NCBI GenBank assembly: GCA_029551395.1
Contig: JAKPFN010000020.1
Location: 50,628 to 114,627, forward strand
Source: Armatimonadota bacterium
Lineage (GTDB): Bacteria > Armatimonadota > UBA5829 > DTLH01
Length of the DNA stretch: 64,000 bases
Direction of reading: 5' to 3'
The stretch's first letter is position 1. Every line of letters starts with the position of its first letter. Shown here piece by piece: positions 8,585-15,384 of the stretch. The position numbers and the translations under genes were made by a program. The notes beneath the pieces are model-generated. The model saw only the letters and a program-made list of their open reading frames with translations. It was not told where the DNA came from and did not search any database.

Positions 8585-9156
8585 TGACGGGCTGTTCGGA
8601 TGAAATCATCGTCGAGCTTGTTAAGGGCGGCGATGCTGATGCATTTGGGTTACTTGTTCACAAGTACCAGGATAGAATCTACAGCACAATTCTGAATTAC
8701 GTAAGCAGTGTAGAAGAAGCTACTGATCTGGCTCAAGAGACTTTTGTAAAGGCATATTCAGCATTACACAGGTTTCATGGCTCATCAGCGTTCTATACAT
8801 GGCTTTATCGAATTGCAGTAAATACGGCTATTGATCATTTACGGAAGCGGCCAGGGGTGCGTATAGATTCACTAGAGGATGACAGGCTGAAGGAATCAGG
8901 ATTTGAGCCGGCAGCCGGTCGATCGTCAGACCCTTTGCACGCCTTGGCGGTGAAGGAAGAACAGCAAGTGATCAGGCAGGCGATTTCTCTGCTTTCGGAG
9001 AAATTACGTACAGCACTTGTGCTGCATGATATTCAGGGATTATCTCAGGAAGAGGTTGCTGAAATACTAAAATGCCCTGTTGGGACAGTAAAGTCCAGAG
9101 TATCACGAGCCAGATGTGAATTGAGGAATCTGTTGGGGGATTATTTGGAGAGATAG
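8584..9156 (+). CDS. ECF RNA polymerase sigma factor (RpoE/SigW type)
   Basis: 190 residues. Region 2 begins with ADAFGLLVHKYQDRIYSTI, contains the core-binding ATDLAQETFVKAY and the promoter-melting FYTWLYRIAVNTAIDHLRK. Region 4 has the helix-turn-helix GLSQEEVAEILKCPVGTVKSRVSRAR. It directs RNA polymerase to envelope-stress type promoters; a sigma-E-like promoter lies just upstream. ATG 8584 is chosen because it gives the usual short N-terminus, though its ribosome site belongs to a four-codon minicistron that overlaps it. The zinc-finger anti-sigma and RseB-like genes follow at once, forming a sigma/anti-sigma/co-regulator operon. Confidence 0.93.
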   Translation: MTGCSDEIIVELVKGGDADAFGLLVHKYQDRIYSTILNYVSSVEEATDLAQETFVKAYSALHRFHGSSAFYTWLYRIAVNTAIDHLRKRPGVRIDSLEDDRLKESGFEPAAGRSSDPLHALAVKEEQQVIRQAISLLSEKLRTALVLHDIQGLSQEEVAEILKCPVGTVKSRVSRARCELRNLLGDYLER

Positions 9157-9177
9157 GATGAAGAGGGGGTGCCTGCA

Positions 9178-9714
9178 TTGAGCAGGGATTGTAAGCGAAT
9201 ATCAGAATTAATATCGGATTACGTAGATGGAACGGTCAGCCCGGCGGATGAAAGGCTGGTGTCCGAGCATATCGCTGCCTGCGAGGACTGTAAGCGGGCG
9301 GTAGCACGTACCAGGATGCTGGTTTCTCAACTGGGTGGTCTGAAGGCTGAGGTTCCGTTTGACCTTTGGTCTGGAGTATCCAGACGGATAAGCGAAAAAC
9401 AGGACCAGAAGAGCACTAGAGGCCGTTTACTAGGGTTATCGGGCTGGAAGGCTGTGGCAATACCTCTTGCTGCAGCTGCTGCCGCTGCTCTGATATTTAC
9501 TGTACGGGTTCCCGAATCGACGGTTCCAACGCAAGGGAACAAACCAGCATCGCCTCAGCAGCAGGTCACGCAAGCAGCACCGGTCTCTTCTGAATATAAC
9601 GCTTATCTGCAGGCTTATTCGAGATTTCGTGCTTCGCAGTCGCTCTCAGACAGAGCTGCCATAAATGCTGCAGCACGCCTACAACGCCAGGAACAAGAGG
9701 CGGTTCCACGGTAG
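9178..9714 (+). CDS. Zinc-finger anti-sigma factor, membrane-anchored
   Basis: 178 residues from TTG 9178, which lies eight bases after AGAGGGGG; a GTG at 9169 is in frame but overlaps that ribosome site. The finger is Cys5, then His31-x3-Cys35-x2-Cys38 (HIAACEDC). One membrane helix (GWKAVAIPLAAAAAAALIF, about residues 88-106) is followed by a Gln/Ala/Ser-rich exterior segment of about 70 residues. It should bind the sigma factor coded 21 bases upstream. The paralog at 17 also starts with TTG and has the same finger spacing. The exterior segment probably contacts the RseB-like protein or an intramembrane-protease cascade; no such proteases are in the window. Confidence 0.85.
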   Translation: MSRDCKRISELISDYVDGTVSPADERLVSEHIAACEDCKRAVARTRMLVSQLGGLKAEVPFDLWSGVSRRISEKQDQKSTRGRLLGLSGWKAVAIPLAAAAAAALIFTVRVPESTVPTQGNKPASPQQQVTQAAPVSSEYNAYLQAYSRFRASQSLSDRAAINAAARLQRQEQEAVPR

Positions 9715-9723
9715 GAACATAAG

Positions 9724-10653
9724 ATGGGATTAGCCAGACTCCAGCTTATCGCAGGATTAATCGTTCTGTTTGGACTGTCAGTTGCAGGTATCTACGCTGC
9801 AATGGATCCTGCTGAAATTGTCAGGAAAAGCCAGAACGCAGATAAGTACGTCAGTTACCGAGGGCTTAAATATGCGGATATAACAATCGATAAGAAAACT
9901 GTCCGCGCTCATTTTAAGATTGTCCATCGTAAACCTGACCATACCAGGACTGAGTACTTTCAGCCTGCCGAACTTGCAGGCATAATCTCGATTGATAAAG
10001 GGTCTGATAGCTGGAGGTATCTTCCTGCACAGCAGAAGTGGCAGCATAACAAGTGGGAACTTGCTCCACAGCGTATAGATTTGGCTCTGAAGAATTATAA
10101 TGCCGTTAGTGCAGGAAAAGAGAAAATCTGTGGGCGCTCTGCGTATGTAATCAAGCTGATTCCCAAGAAGAAAGGTAATCCGAGCGAAACTATATGGGTA
10201 GATGATAAGTACTTCCTGGTGCTTAAGAGTGAACTGCGCAATTCTTCCGGTACACCTGTTAGTGTATCAGCTTTCAGAGAGATAAGCTTCGAGCCAACAG
10301 ATATTAAGGACTCAGCGTTTGCTGTACCTGTTAATGTCAAACCTCCCAACAACCCGGTGCCTGACCTGGGATTCAAGGTGGTTAAGCCCAAGTATATACC
10401 TAAAGGTTACTCGTTTGTCCAGACTACCACAGTACCGGTGACTAAGGATGTTTATGCCGCGCATTTAATGTATACCAACGGCATCAATACGATATCTATC
10501 TTCGAGAGAAAGCGCGACAAGAATTCCGATAAATGGGATGACCGCGGCAATATGGCTAATGTAGTGCGTTTCGACCATGGGCAGGTTACTTTTACAATCA
10601 TTGGCGATATCAGCAAAGCAGAGCTTCAGAAAATTGCCAATTCGCTAAAATAG
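9724..10653 (+). CDS. RseB/MucB-like envelope sensor protein
   Basis: 309 residues, ATG 9724 with AGGA seven bases upstream. An N-terminal signal sequence (LIAGLIVLFGLSVAGIYAA) is followed by a MucB/RseB N-terminal, LolA-like domain (about 30-205) and a C-terminal domain with YTNGINTISIFE. RseB-type proteins bind the anti-sigma factor outside the membrane and release it on envelope damage. It closes the sigma/anti-sigma operon, nine bases after the anti-sigma stop. Compared with the paralog at 502 it has one cysteine instead of eleven and lacks the cysteine-rich insertions. No clear hairpin follows; 10654-10853 holds nothing recognisable. Confidence 0.8.
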   Translation: MGLARLQLIAGLIVLFGLSVAGIYAAMDPAEIVRKSQNADKYVSYRGLKYADITIDKKTVRAHFKIVHRKPDHTRTEYFQPAELAGIISIDKGSDSWRYLPAQQKWQHNKWELAPQRIDLALKNYNAVSAGKEKICGRSAYVIKLIPKKKGNPSETIWVDDKYFLVLKSELRNSSGTPVSVSAFREISFEPTDIKDSAFAVPVNVKPPNNPVPDLGFKVVKPKYIPKGYSFVQTTTVPVTKDVYAAHLMYTNGINTISIFERKRDKNSDKWDDRGNMANVVRFDHGQVTFTIIGDISKAELQKIANSLK

Positions 10654-10853
10654 CTGCAGGTATTTACTTTCAACAACTGATCTGACCTGATAGCAGACCT
10701 GGCTTGCCGTATTGCGATTCTTCACTGTGTATAGAGTTTCAGGAATAAATCACCACATGAAACTTAATAGAATATCATATCAGTACAAAGAGATAAGTTT
10801 AGCAGGTAACGTACTTGCTATGAACATCTGATACCTTATTTCTTTCATTCCAG

Positions 10854-10882
10854 TTGATAATGTGATGCTGCTGTGCTATAGT
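10854..10882 (+). promoter_or_regulatory. Sigma-70 promoter of the sugar ABC operon
   Basis: TTGATA (10854-10859), 17-base spacer, TATAGT (10877-10882). Start of transcription is expected near 10889, giving a leader of about 67 bases. Confidence 0.65.
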
Positions 10883-10938
10883 GTGAGAGGCAGCCGATTC
10901 GGCAGCCATAACCGCATGTTTATGCGGCAGAGTCTCAC
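10883..10938 (+). promoter_or_regulatory. Inverted repeats in the ABC operon leader
   Basis: Two small hairpins, GCCG/CGGC (10893-10903) and CCGCAT/ATGCGG (10912-10927), lie inside an outer inverted repeat GTGAGA (10883-10888) / TCTCAC (10933-10938). The whole block fills the space between the -10 box and the AAAGGAG ribosome site at 10939. It may be an operator for a LacI-type regulator or a structured leader; no regulator gene adjoins. Confidence 0.35.
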
Positions 10939-10955
10939 AAAGGAGTCATTGCTGT

Positions 10956-12059
10956 ATGCCGGTTTCCAAACGGAACACCAGCAGTTCGCGACCCATTCGC
11001 AGTATTCTGCTCTCCCAACAGACAGGTCTTTTGCTGGTTATAGCAGCGTTAGGCGCAGTATTGACGCTTTGTGCCAACAAGACAGTTGGTGGCGAGCAGG
11101 TCAATACATTCTTCAACCCAAGTACACTTCTGCAAACAGCCACAGATGCCTCGCTCTTTGCAATTATGGCCGTAGGAGCGACCGTAGTAATAATTTCCGG
11201 TGGAATTGACCTGTCAGTAGGGTCAATATATGCACTGGCAGGCGTGACTATGGCGATGGTACTCAGGTCTTTAGGTGAGATGTCGCCCGAGATGACTGTT
11301 CTGGCAGGTCTGACTGTTGCATTAGGAGTCGGGCTTTTAAGTGGACTGGTGAATGGTGCGTTGGTGGTAGGACTGCGGGTGCATCCTTTCATTATTACTC
11401 TCGGTGCTATGTGGGTTCTGCGAGGGATTGCATTTGTCACAAGTAAAGCAGAGAGTATTCTGGTTCCAAGCTCACTGACAGAGACAGTGAAAGCCTCATT
11501 GGGCCTGGGTGAGACACTCAGCCCAATCCCGATGTTGACCATGTTCTTCGTTACACTGCTTGGAGCGATATTCCTTAGTAAAATGGTTGTAGGAAGGCAT
11601 ATTTTTGCTCTCGGCGGTAATGTCGAGGCAAGTAGATATGCCGGACTGAGGCTGGGACGTGTTCAGATTGCCGTATTTGCTGTTGCTGGCTTGACTGCAG
11701 GGATTGCAGCGTTTATCGGGAGTTCATATTACGGAGCAGCCTCTTGTGCTGATGCCACAGGTTATGAGCTATATGTTATTGCTTCTGCCGTTGTTGGAGG
11801 AGCGAGCTTACAGGGTGGTAAAGGCAGCGCAGTGAGCGCTATGTTAGGCGCACTCCTTATCACTCTGATCCGCCAGTCGATTACTACGCTTGAACTTAAC
11901 CAGAATTATGAATGGATAATTATTGGCTGTGCGATAATCATTGCTGTTGTTCTAGACCAGGCAAGTTCTCGCCTAACAGCTAAGAGACTGGCTCAGAGCG
12001 CATCAGATAATAAACTGGATGATACGCCTTCTCCGGAAGGTGCAAAAACTGCTGTATAA
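10956..12059 (+). CDS. Sugar ABC transporter permease (RbsC family)
   Basis: 367 residues, about ten hydrophobic segments, ATG 10956 with AAAGGAG ten bases upstream. The family signatures are clear: IISGGIDLSVGSIYALAGV, a GALVVGLRVHPFIITLGAM stretch with the following TSKAESI region, and AVVGGASLQGGKGS near the C-terminus. It forms the inner-membrane channel for a monosaccharide (ribose, rhamnose or related) with the lipoprotein at 12130 and the ATPase at 13276. Gene order permease, binding protein, ATPase is unusual; rbs operons generally place the ATPase first. An N-terminal extension of about 40 residues rich in Ser/Arg precedes the first helix. Confidence 0.9.
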   Translation: MPVSKRNTSSSRPIRSILLSQQTGLLLVIAALGAVLTLCANKTVGGEQVNTFFNPSTLLQTATDASLFAIMAVGATVVIISGGIDLSVGSIYALAGVTMAMVLRSLGEMSPEMTVLAGLTVALGVGLLSGLVNGALVVGLRVHPFIITLGAMWVLRGIAFVTSKAESILVPSSLTETVKASLGLGETLSPIPMLTMFFVTLLGAIFLSKMVVGRHIFALGGNVEASRYAGLRLGRVQIAVFAVAGLTAGIAAFIGSSYYGAASCADATGYELYVIASAVVGGASLQGGKGSAVSAMLGALLITLIRQSITTLELNQNYEWIIIGCAIIIAVVLDQASSRLTAKRLAQSASDNKLDDTPSPEGAKTAV

Positions 12060-12129
12060 GGAATCGTGTTAACGTTTTCGGCTTGAAACATCACATAAAT
12101 AGTTGAGTTAATAGGAAAAGGAGAATCCA

Positions 12130-13182
12130 ATGAAAGTTTCGAAAGTGCTGTCTGTGTTATGCTGCTTGATACTTGTTATTGCACTTGTCGGATGCGGTAA
12201 CGAGAGCAATCAGACTGCGAGTTCTACGGGTACTTCCACACCTCAGTCTGGCAGTTCTGATGGCAAAACGATCAAGATTACAATGATCGCAAAGAGCACA
12301 ACAAATCCTGTCTTCTTATCTGCCAAATCTGGTGCTGAAGCAGCCGCAAAGGAGTTGTCTAAAGAGCACGGGATAGATATCAAAATCGATTGGCGGACTC
12401 CAACTACAGAAGATGGACAGATGCAGGCGCAGAATATCACCAAGGCAATCAATGAAGGCGCCGATGCCATCCTTATCTCCTGCTCCGACGCAGGCAAGGT
12501 TACTACTACTATCAATGATGCAGTAAAGCGCGGTGTTCCTGTCATGACATTCGACAGCGATGCACCTGCATCTCAGAGATTTGCGTTCTATGGCGTTAAT
12601 GATATCAAGAGCGGTGAGCAGGTGATGGAAGAACTTGCCAAATCGCTCGGCGGCAAAGGTAACGTTGCCATACTTGCTGGCAACCAGAACGCGCCGAACC
12701 TGCAAAAACGGGTAGAGGGAGTCAAAAAGGCTGCTAAAAAGTATCCCGGCATCAACATTGTCGGTGTTTTCTACCACATCGAGACTCCACAGGATGCAGC
12801 AGCAACCGTAGTGAAGGTCAACAATGCTCATCCTGAGATTAACGGCTGGGCTATGGTTGGCGGATGGCCGCTGTTCACAACTACTCTGCTCACGGATATC
12901 GACCCTAAGAAGGTTAAAGTAGTAGCTGTCGATGCGCTTCCTGTCCAGCTTCCTTACGTAGAGAAGGGAATAGCCCCGGTGCTGCTTGCTCAGCCTACTT
13001 ACAATTGGGGTTACATCTCCGTAGAGAAGATTGTGGAGAAAGTTCATCTAAAGAAGGATGTTCCTGAGATTAATGAAATGGAACTGGTCCGGGTAAGCAA
13101 AGAGAACCTTGGCGAATGGGCAAAACAGCTCAAGGACTGGGGTTTTCAGGATGTTCCTGAAAAGTATCTGAAGGAAAACTAA
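12130..13182 (+). CDS. Sugar-binding lipoprotein of ABC transporter (PBP1/LacI fold)
   Basis: 350 residues with a lipoprotein signal: lipobox LVGC, lipidated Cys22, then a Ser/Thr/Gly-rich linker. The mature part has the type I periplasmic-binding fold of ribose and other sugar receptors: ITMIAKSTTNPVFLSAKSGAEAAAKEL opens as in RbsB, with GADAILISCSDAG, VMTFDSDAP and a late NWGYISVEKIV. It captures sugar outside the inner membrane. Ligand cannot be named; the pocket suggests a pentose, deoxyhexose or galactose-type sugar. It is 70 bases downstream of the permease, with AAAGGAG before the start, and is followed by a stable hairpin that could raise its message level. Confidence 0.92.
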   Translation: MKVSKVLSVLCCLILVIALVGCGNESNQTASSTGTSTPQSGSSDGKTIKITMIAKSTTNPVFLSAKSGAEAAAKELSKEHGIDIKIDWRTPTTEDGQMQAQNITKAINEGADAILISCSDAGKVTTTINDAVKRGVPVMTFDSDAPASQRFAFYGVNDIKSGEQVMEELAKSLGGKGNVAILAGNQNAPNLQKRVEGVKKAAKKYPGINIVGVFYHIETPQDAAATVVKVNNAHPEINGWAMVGGWPLFTTTLLTDIDPKKVKVVAVDALPVQLPYVEKGIAPVLLAQPTYNWGYISVEKIVEKVHLKKDVPEINEMELVRVSKENLGEWAKQLKDWGFQDVPEKYLKEN

Positions 13183-13197
13183 ATATCAACTGATGGT

Positions 13198-13246
13198 ACT
13201 GAGGGAACGGTAGTCCTGAAAATCTTTCCAGGTTTGTTCCCTCAGT
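13198..13246 (+). terminator. Intercistronic hairpin between binding protein and ATPase
   Basis: Perfect 11-bp arms ACTGAGGGAAC (13198-13208) and GTTCCCTCAGT (13236-13246), with a small CCTG/CAGG stem inside. There is no U-tract, so partial termination or 3'-end stabilisation of the binding-protein mRNA is likelier than full stop. This would match the excess of binding protein that such transporters need. Confidence 0.6.
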
Positions 13247-13275
13247 GCATTCTGCAATAGTTTCTAGAGGTATCT

Positions 13276-14814
13276 GTGGCAGGCAAACCAATAGTCGAAT
13301 TCGAACGAATAACGAAGCGATTTCCTGGAATACTGGCGTTAAACGAAGTCAGTGTTGCTATCCAATCAGGCTCGTGTCATGGGTTGGTAGGCGAAAACGG
13401 AGCCGGAAAAAGCACTCTTGGCAAAATACTGGCGGGAATTTATCCATACGACAGCGGCAGGCTGCTTGTAGATGGCAAGCCAGTACGGTTCTCAAGTCCG
13501 CTCGATGCATTAAAAGCCGGTATCGGTATTGTTCATCAGGAATTGGCGTTTTGTGAGAACATGACCGTTGCTGAAAACCTGTGCCTTGAGCATCTTCCGT
13601 CGTACGGGCCGTTTGTATCACGGCAGAAGATGATTGACCGGGCCAAGAAGCTGCTTGCCGCCATAGATGCTGATATAGATGTGAGACTGCTTGTTGGACA
13701 ATTGCCAATAAGCCAGCAACAGATTATTCAGATAGCGGCTGCAGTCGGCCGTGGGGCCAGAGTGATTATCTTCGATGAGCCGACCAGCAGTCTTTCTCAG
13801 CTTGAAGCAGAGCGGTTATTTGCACTGATAAAGCGGCTTCAGGGGCAAGGAGTTACTTCGATTTACGTATCTCACAGGCTGCCGGAATTGTTCGCACTGT
13901 GTGACACGATGACAGTGCTTCGCGATGGAAGGCATGTTGCGACAAAGCCAACGGCAGAGCTTGATGAGAACTCCCTTGTCGAGATGATGATTGGCAGGCG
14001 GCTTGAAGAGTATTTTCCTACCTATCTTGAGGCAGAACCAGGGGAGGAAATGCTTCGAGTGGAGAATTTCTCCAGCCCCGGCAAGTTCAAGGATATTTCG
14101 TTCTCATTGAAGGCCGGAGAGATATTGGGATTAGCCGGACTGGTTGGAGCCGGACGGACTGAGATAGCACAGGCGTTGTTTGGGCTGGACAATATGGCGT
14201 CGGGCCGCGTGACAGTTGCAGGAAAGCAGGTGCGTATAGATTCGCCTTCTAAGGCTATTAAACTGGGTCTGGGACTTGTGCCTGAGGACCGTAAGCGGCA
14301 TGGCTTGGTCTTATCTATGTCTGCCTGCAGTAATATGACTCTGCCGATACTGCATCGGCTGTCGAGATTTGGATGGATACGAAACCGGGCAGAGCGCAGC
14401 TTGGCGGATACGTTTTTCCAGCGTATGAAGGTAAGAGCACCTGGAGTCGATGCACTGATAGCAGGTCTGTCCGGTGGGAACCAGCAGAAGGTAGTACTTG
14501 CCAAGTGGCTGTCAGCACAGTGCAGGATTCTGATTTTGGATGAACCGACAAGAGGTGTGGATGTTGGCGCCAAGGCTGAAATCCATGCACTTATAGACCA
14601 GTTGGCTCGTGAAGGGGCTGCCGTTCTGTTGATTTCGAGTGAATTACCTGAAGTGCTGAACTTGTCAACGAGAGTGCTTGTCTTAAGGCATGGGAAGATA
14701 GTGGGGGAACTACCTAGAAACCAGGCTGACCAGGAGACAGTCATGCGGCTTATGGCAGGTATTGGAAGCGCTCAGATGGCTGATTCTGCAGCAAGTAAGC
14801 CGGAATTGCAGTAA
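13276..14814 (+). CDS. Sugar ABC transporter ATP-binding protein (RbsA/MglA family)
   Basis: 512 residues, GTG 13276 after AGAGG. Two fused ATPase domains as in RbsA: the first has Walker A GENGAGKST (about 37-45) and Walker B VIIFDEPTSSLS; the second has a degenerate P-loop GLVGAGRTE, signature LSGGNQQKVVLAKWL and Walker B ILILDEPTRGVDVGAKAEI. Only one site is expected to hydrolyse well, normal for the family. It powers import with the permease and lipoprotein upstream. No sugar kinase or isomerase follows, so metabolism of the imported sugar is coded elsewhere, possibly by the isomerase at 24310. Confidence 0.93.
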   Translation: MAGKPIVEFERITKRFPGILALNEVSVAIQSGSCHGLVGENGAGKSTLGKILAGIYPYDSGRLLVDGKPVRFSSPLDALKAGIGIVHQELAFCENMTVAENLCLEHLPSYGPFVSRQKMIDRAKKLLAAIDADIDVRLLVGQLPISQQQIIQIAAAVGRGARVIIFDEPTSSLSQLEAERLFALIKRLQGQGVTSIYVSHRLPELFALCDTMTVLRDGRHVATKPTAELDENSLVEMMIGRRLEEYFPTYLEAEPGEEMLRVENFSSPGKFKDISFSLKAGEILGLAGLVGAGRTEIAQALFGLDNMASGRVTVAGKQVRIDSPSKAIKLGLGLVPEDRKRHGLVLSMSACSNMTLPILHRLSRFGWIRNRAERSLADTFFQRMKVRAPGVDALIAGLSGGNQQKVVLAKWLSAQCRILILDEPTRGVDVGAKAEIHALIDQLAREGAAVLLISSELPEVLNLSTRVLVLRHGKIVGELPRNQADQETVMRLMAGIGSAQMADSAASKPELQ

Positions 14815-14910
14815 ATCAAAGGGGAATTAACCAGTAAATACGCATAACCGGTAATTTTAACAGTTGCATGACCGCCGAGTTGGTGATATTAGGTGAATTG
14901 TAACCTCCTG

Positions 14911-14970
14911 GGCGGCAGGCTTCCTCAGGATTAGCTTCAGCGGCTAATGGCTTGCCGCCTAGCCATTAGC
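14911..14970. terminator. Overlapping hairpins between convergent genes
   Basis: GGCGGCAGGC (14911-14920) can pair with GCTTGCCGCC (14950-14959), and GCTAATGGC (14943-14951) with GCCATTAGC (14962-14970). The stems exclude each other. They sit between the ABC operon and the convergent small gene, whose stop they overlap, so a bidirectional terminator is likely. Confidence 0.45.
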
Positions 14971-15186
14971 TTCATCTGGAATTACTTCGATTGCCTCTGT
15001 TGCATGAACCCACACAGGTTCGCCATCACGCTCAACATAAAGGATTTCCCGATCTTCTGCGACATCAAGCAATCGGTCCGTTCTAATGACCCACTCGTTG
15101 CATCCATCTACTGCGGCTAGAGTTTTGTATTTTAAATGCAGTTTTTCTTCATTATCCAGCCTTGCAGCGATCTGCTTCAGGTCCAC
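14959..15186 (-). CDS. Small conserved-looking hypothetical protein
   Basis: 75 residues, GTG start at 15186 with AAGGAG about eight bases upstream. I do not recognise the family. The protein is charged and soluble, with an N-terminal helix (LKQIAARLDNEEKLHLKYKT) and a beta-rich second half (EWVIRTDRLLDV, EILYVERDGEPVWVHATEAIEVI) that could be a small barrel. There is no signal peptide and no cysteine pattern. It stands alone on the minus strand and converges on the ABC operon. The good ribosome site and codon use argue that it is real. Confidence 0.6.
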   Translation of the reverse strand: MDLKQIAARLDNEEKLHLKYKTLAAVDGCNEWVIRTDRLLDVAEDREILYVERDGEPVWVHATEAIEVIPDEANG

Positions 15187-15298
15187 AACGTTTACTCCTT
15201 CTACATCGATTAGCTTATTTTATGTCCTCTTAGGCAGAATTGAGGTAATATCCTCCTGATAATAGCAGCAAGTTTATCGAAATGGCAAGCGGACATAA

Positions 15299-15328
15299 GA
15301 TTACCCGGAATATATATCCCAGGTAATC
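15299..15328. repeat. Imperfect palindrome downstream of the thioredoxin-fold lipoprotein
   Basis: GATTACC (15299-15305) and GGTAATC (15322-15328) flank a GGA-ATATATAT-CC core. It is a diverged relative of the perfect palindrome at 15342, sharing an AT-alternating centre between CC/GG blocks. Confidence 0.5.
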
Positions 15329-15341
15329 AGTGAGTCAGTAC

Positions 15342-15373
15342 CTGATCGCCCAGGATATATCCTGGGCGATCAG
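15342..15373 (-). terminator. Perfect 32-bp palindrome, probable terminator
   Basis: CTGATCGCCCAGGATA is followed at once by its exact complement, with no loop. It lies 12 bases after the stop of the minus-strand lipoprotein gene (TAA at 15385-15387). As RNA it would form a 14-bp stem with a tight loop. No U-tract follows on the minus strand; a second imperfect palindrome comes next. Confidence 0.6.
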
Positions 15374-15384
15374 AGAGGGGGGAT

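Noticed and set aside
10654..10853. RNA gene or small CDS before the ABC operon promoter
   Set aside because: No tRNA-like fold, no ORF with a ribosome site and no strong hairpin; I see nothing in this stretch.
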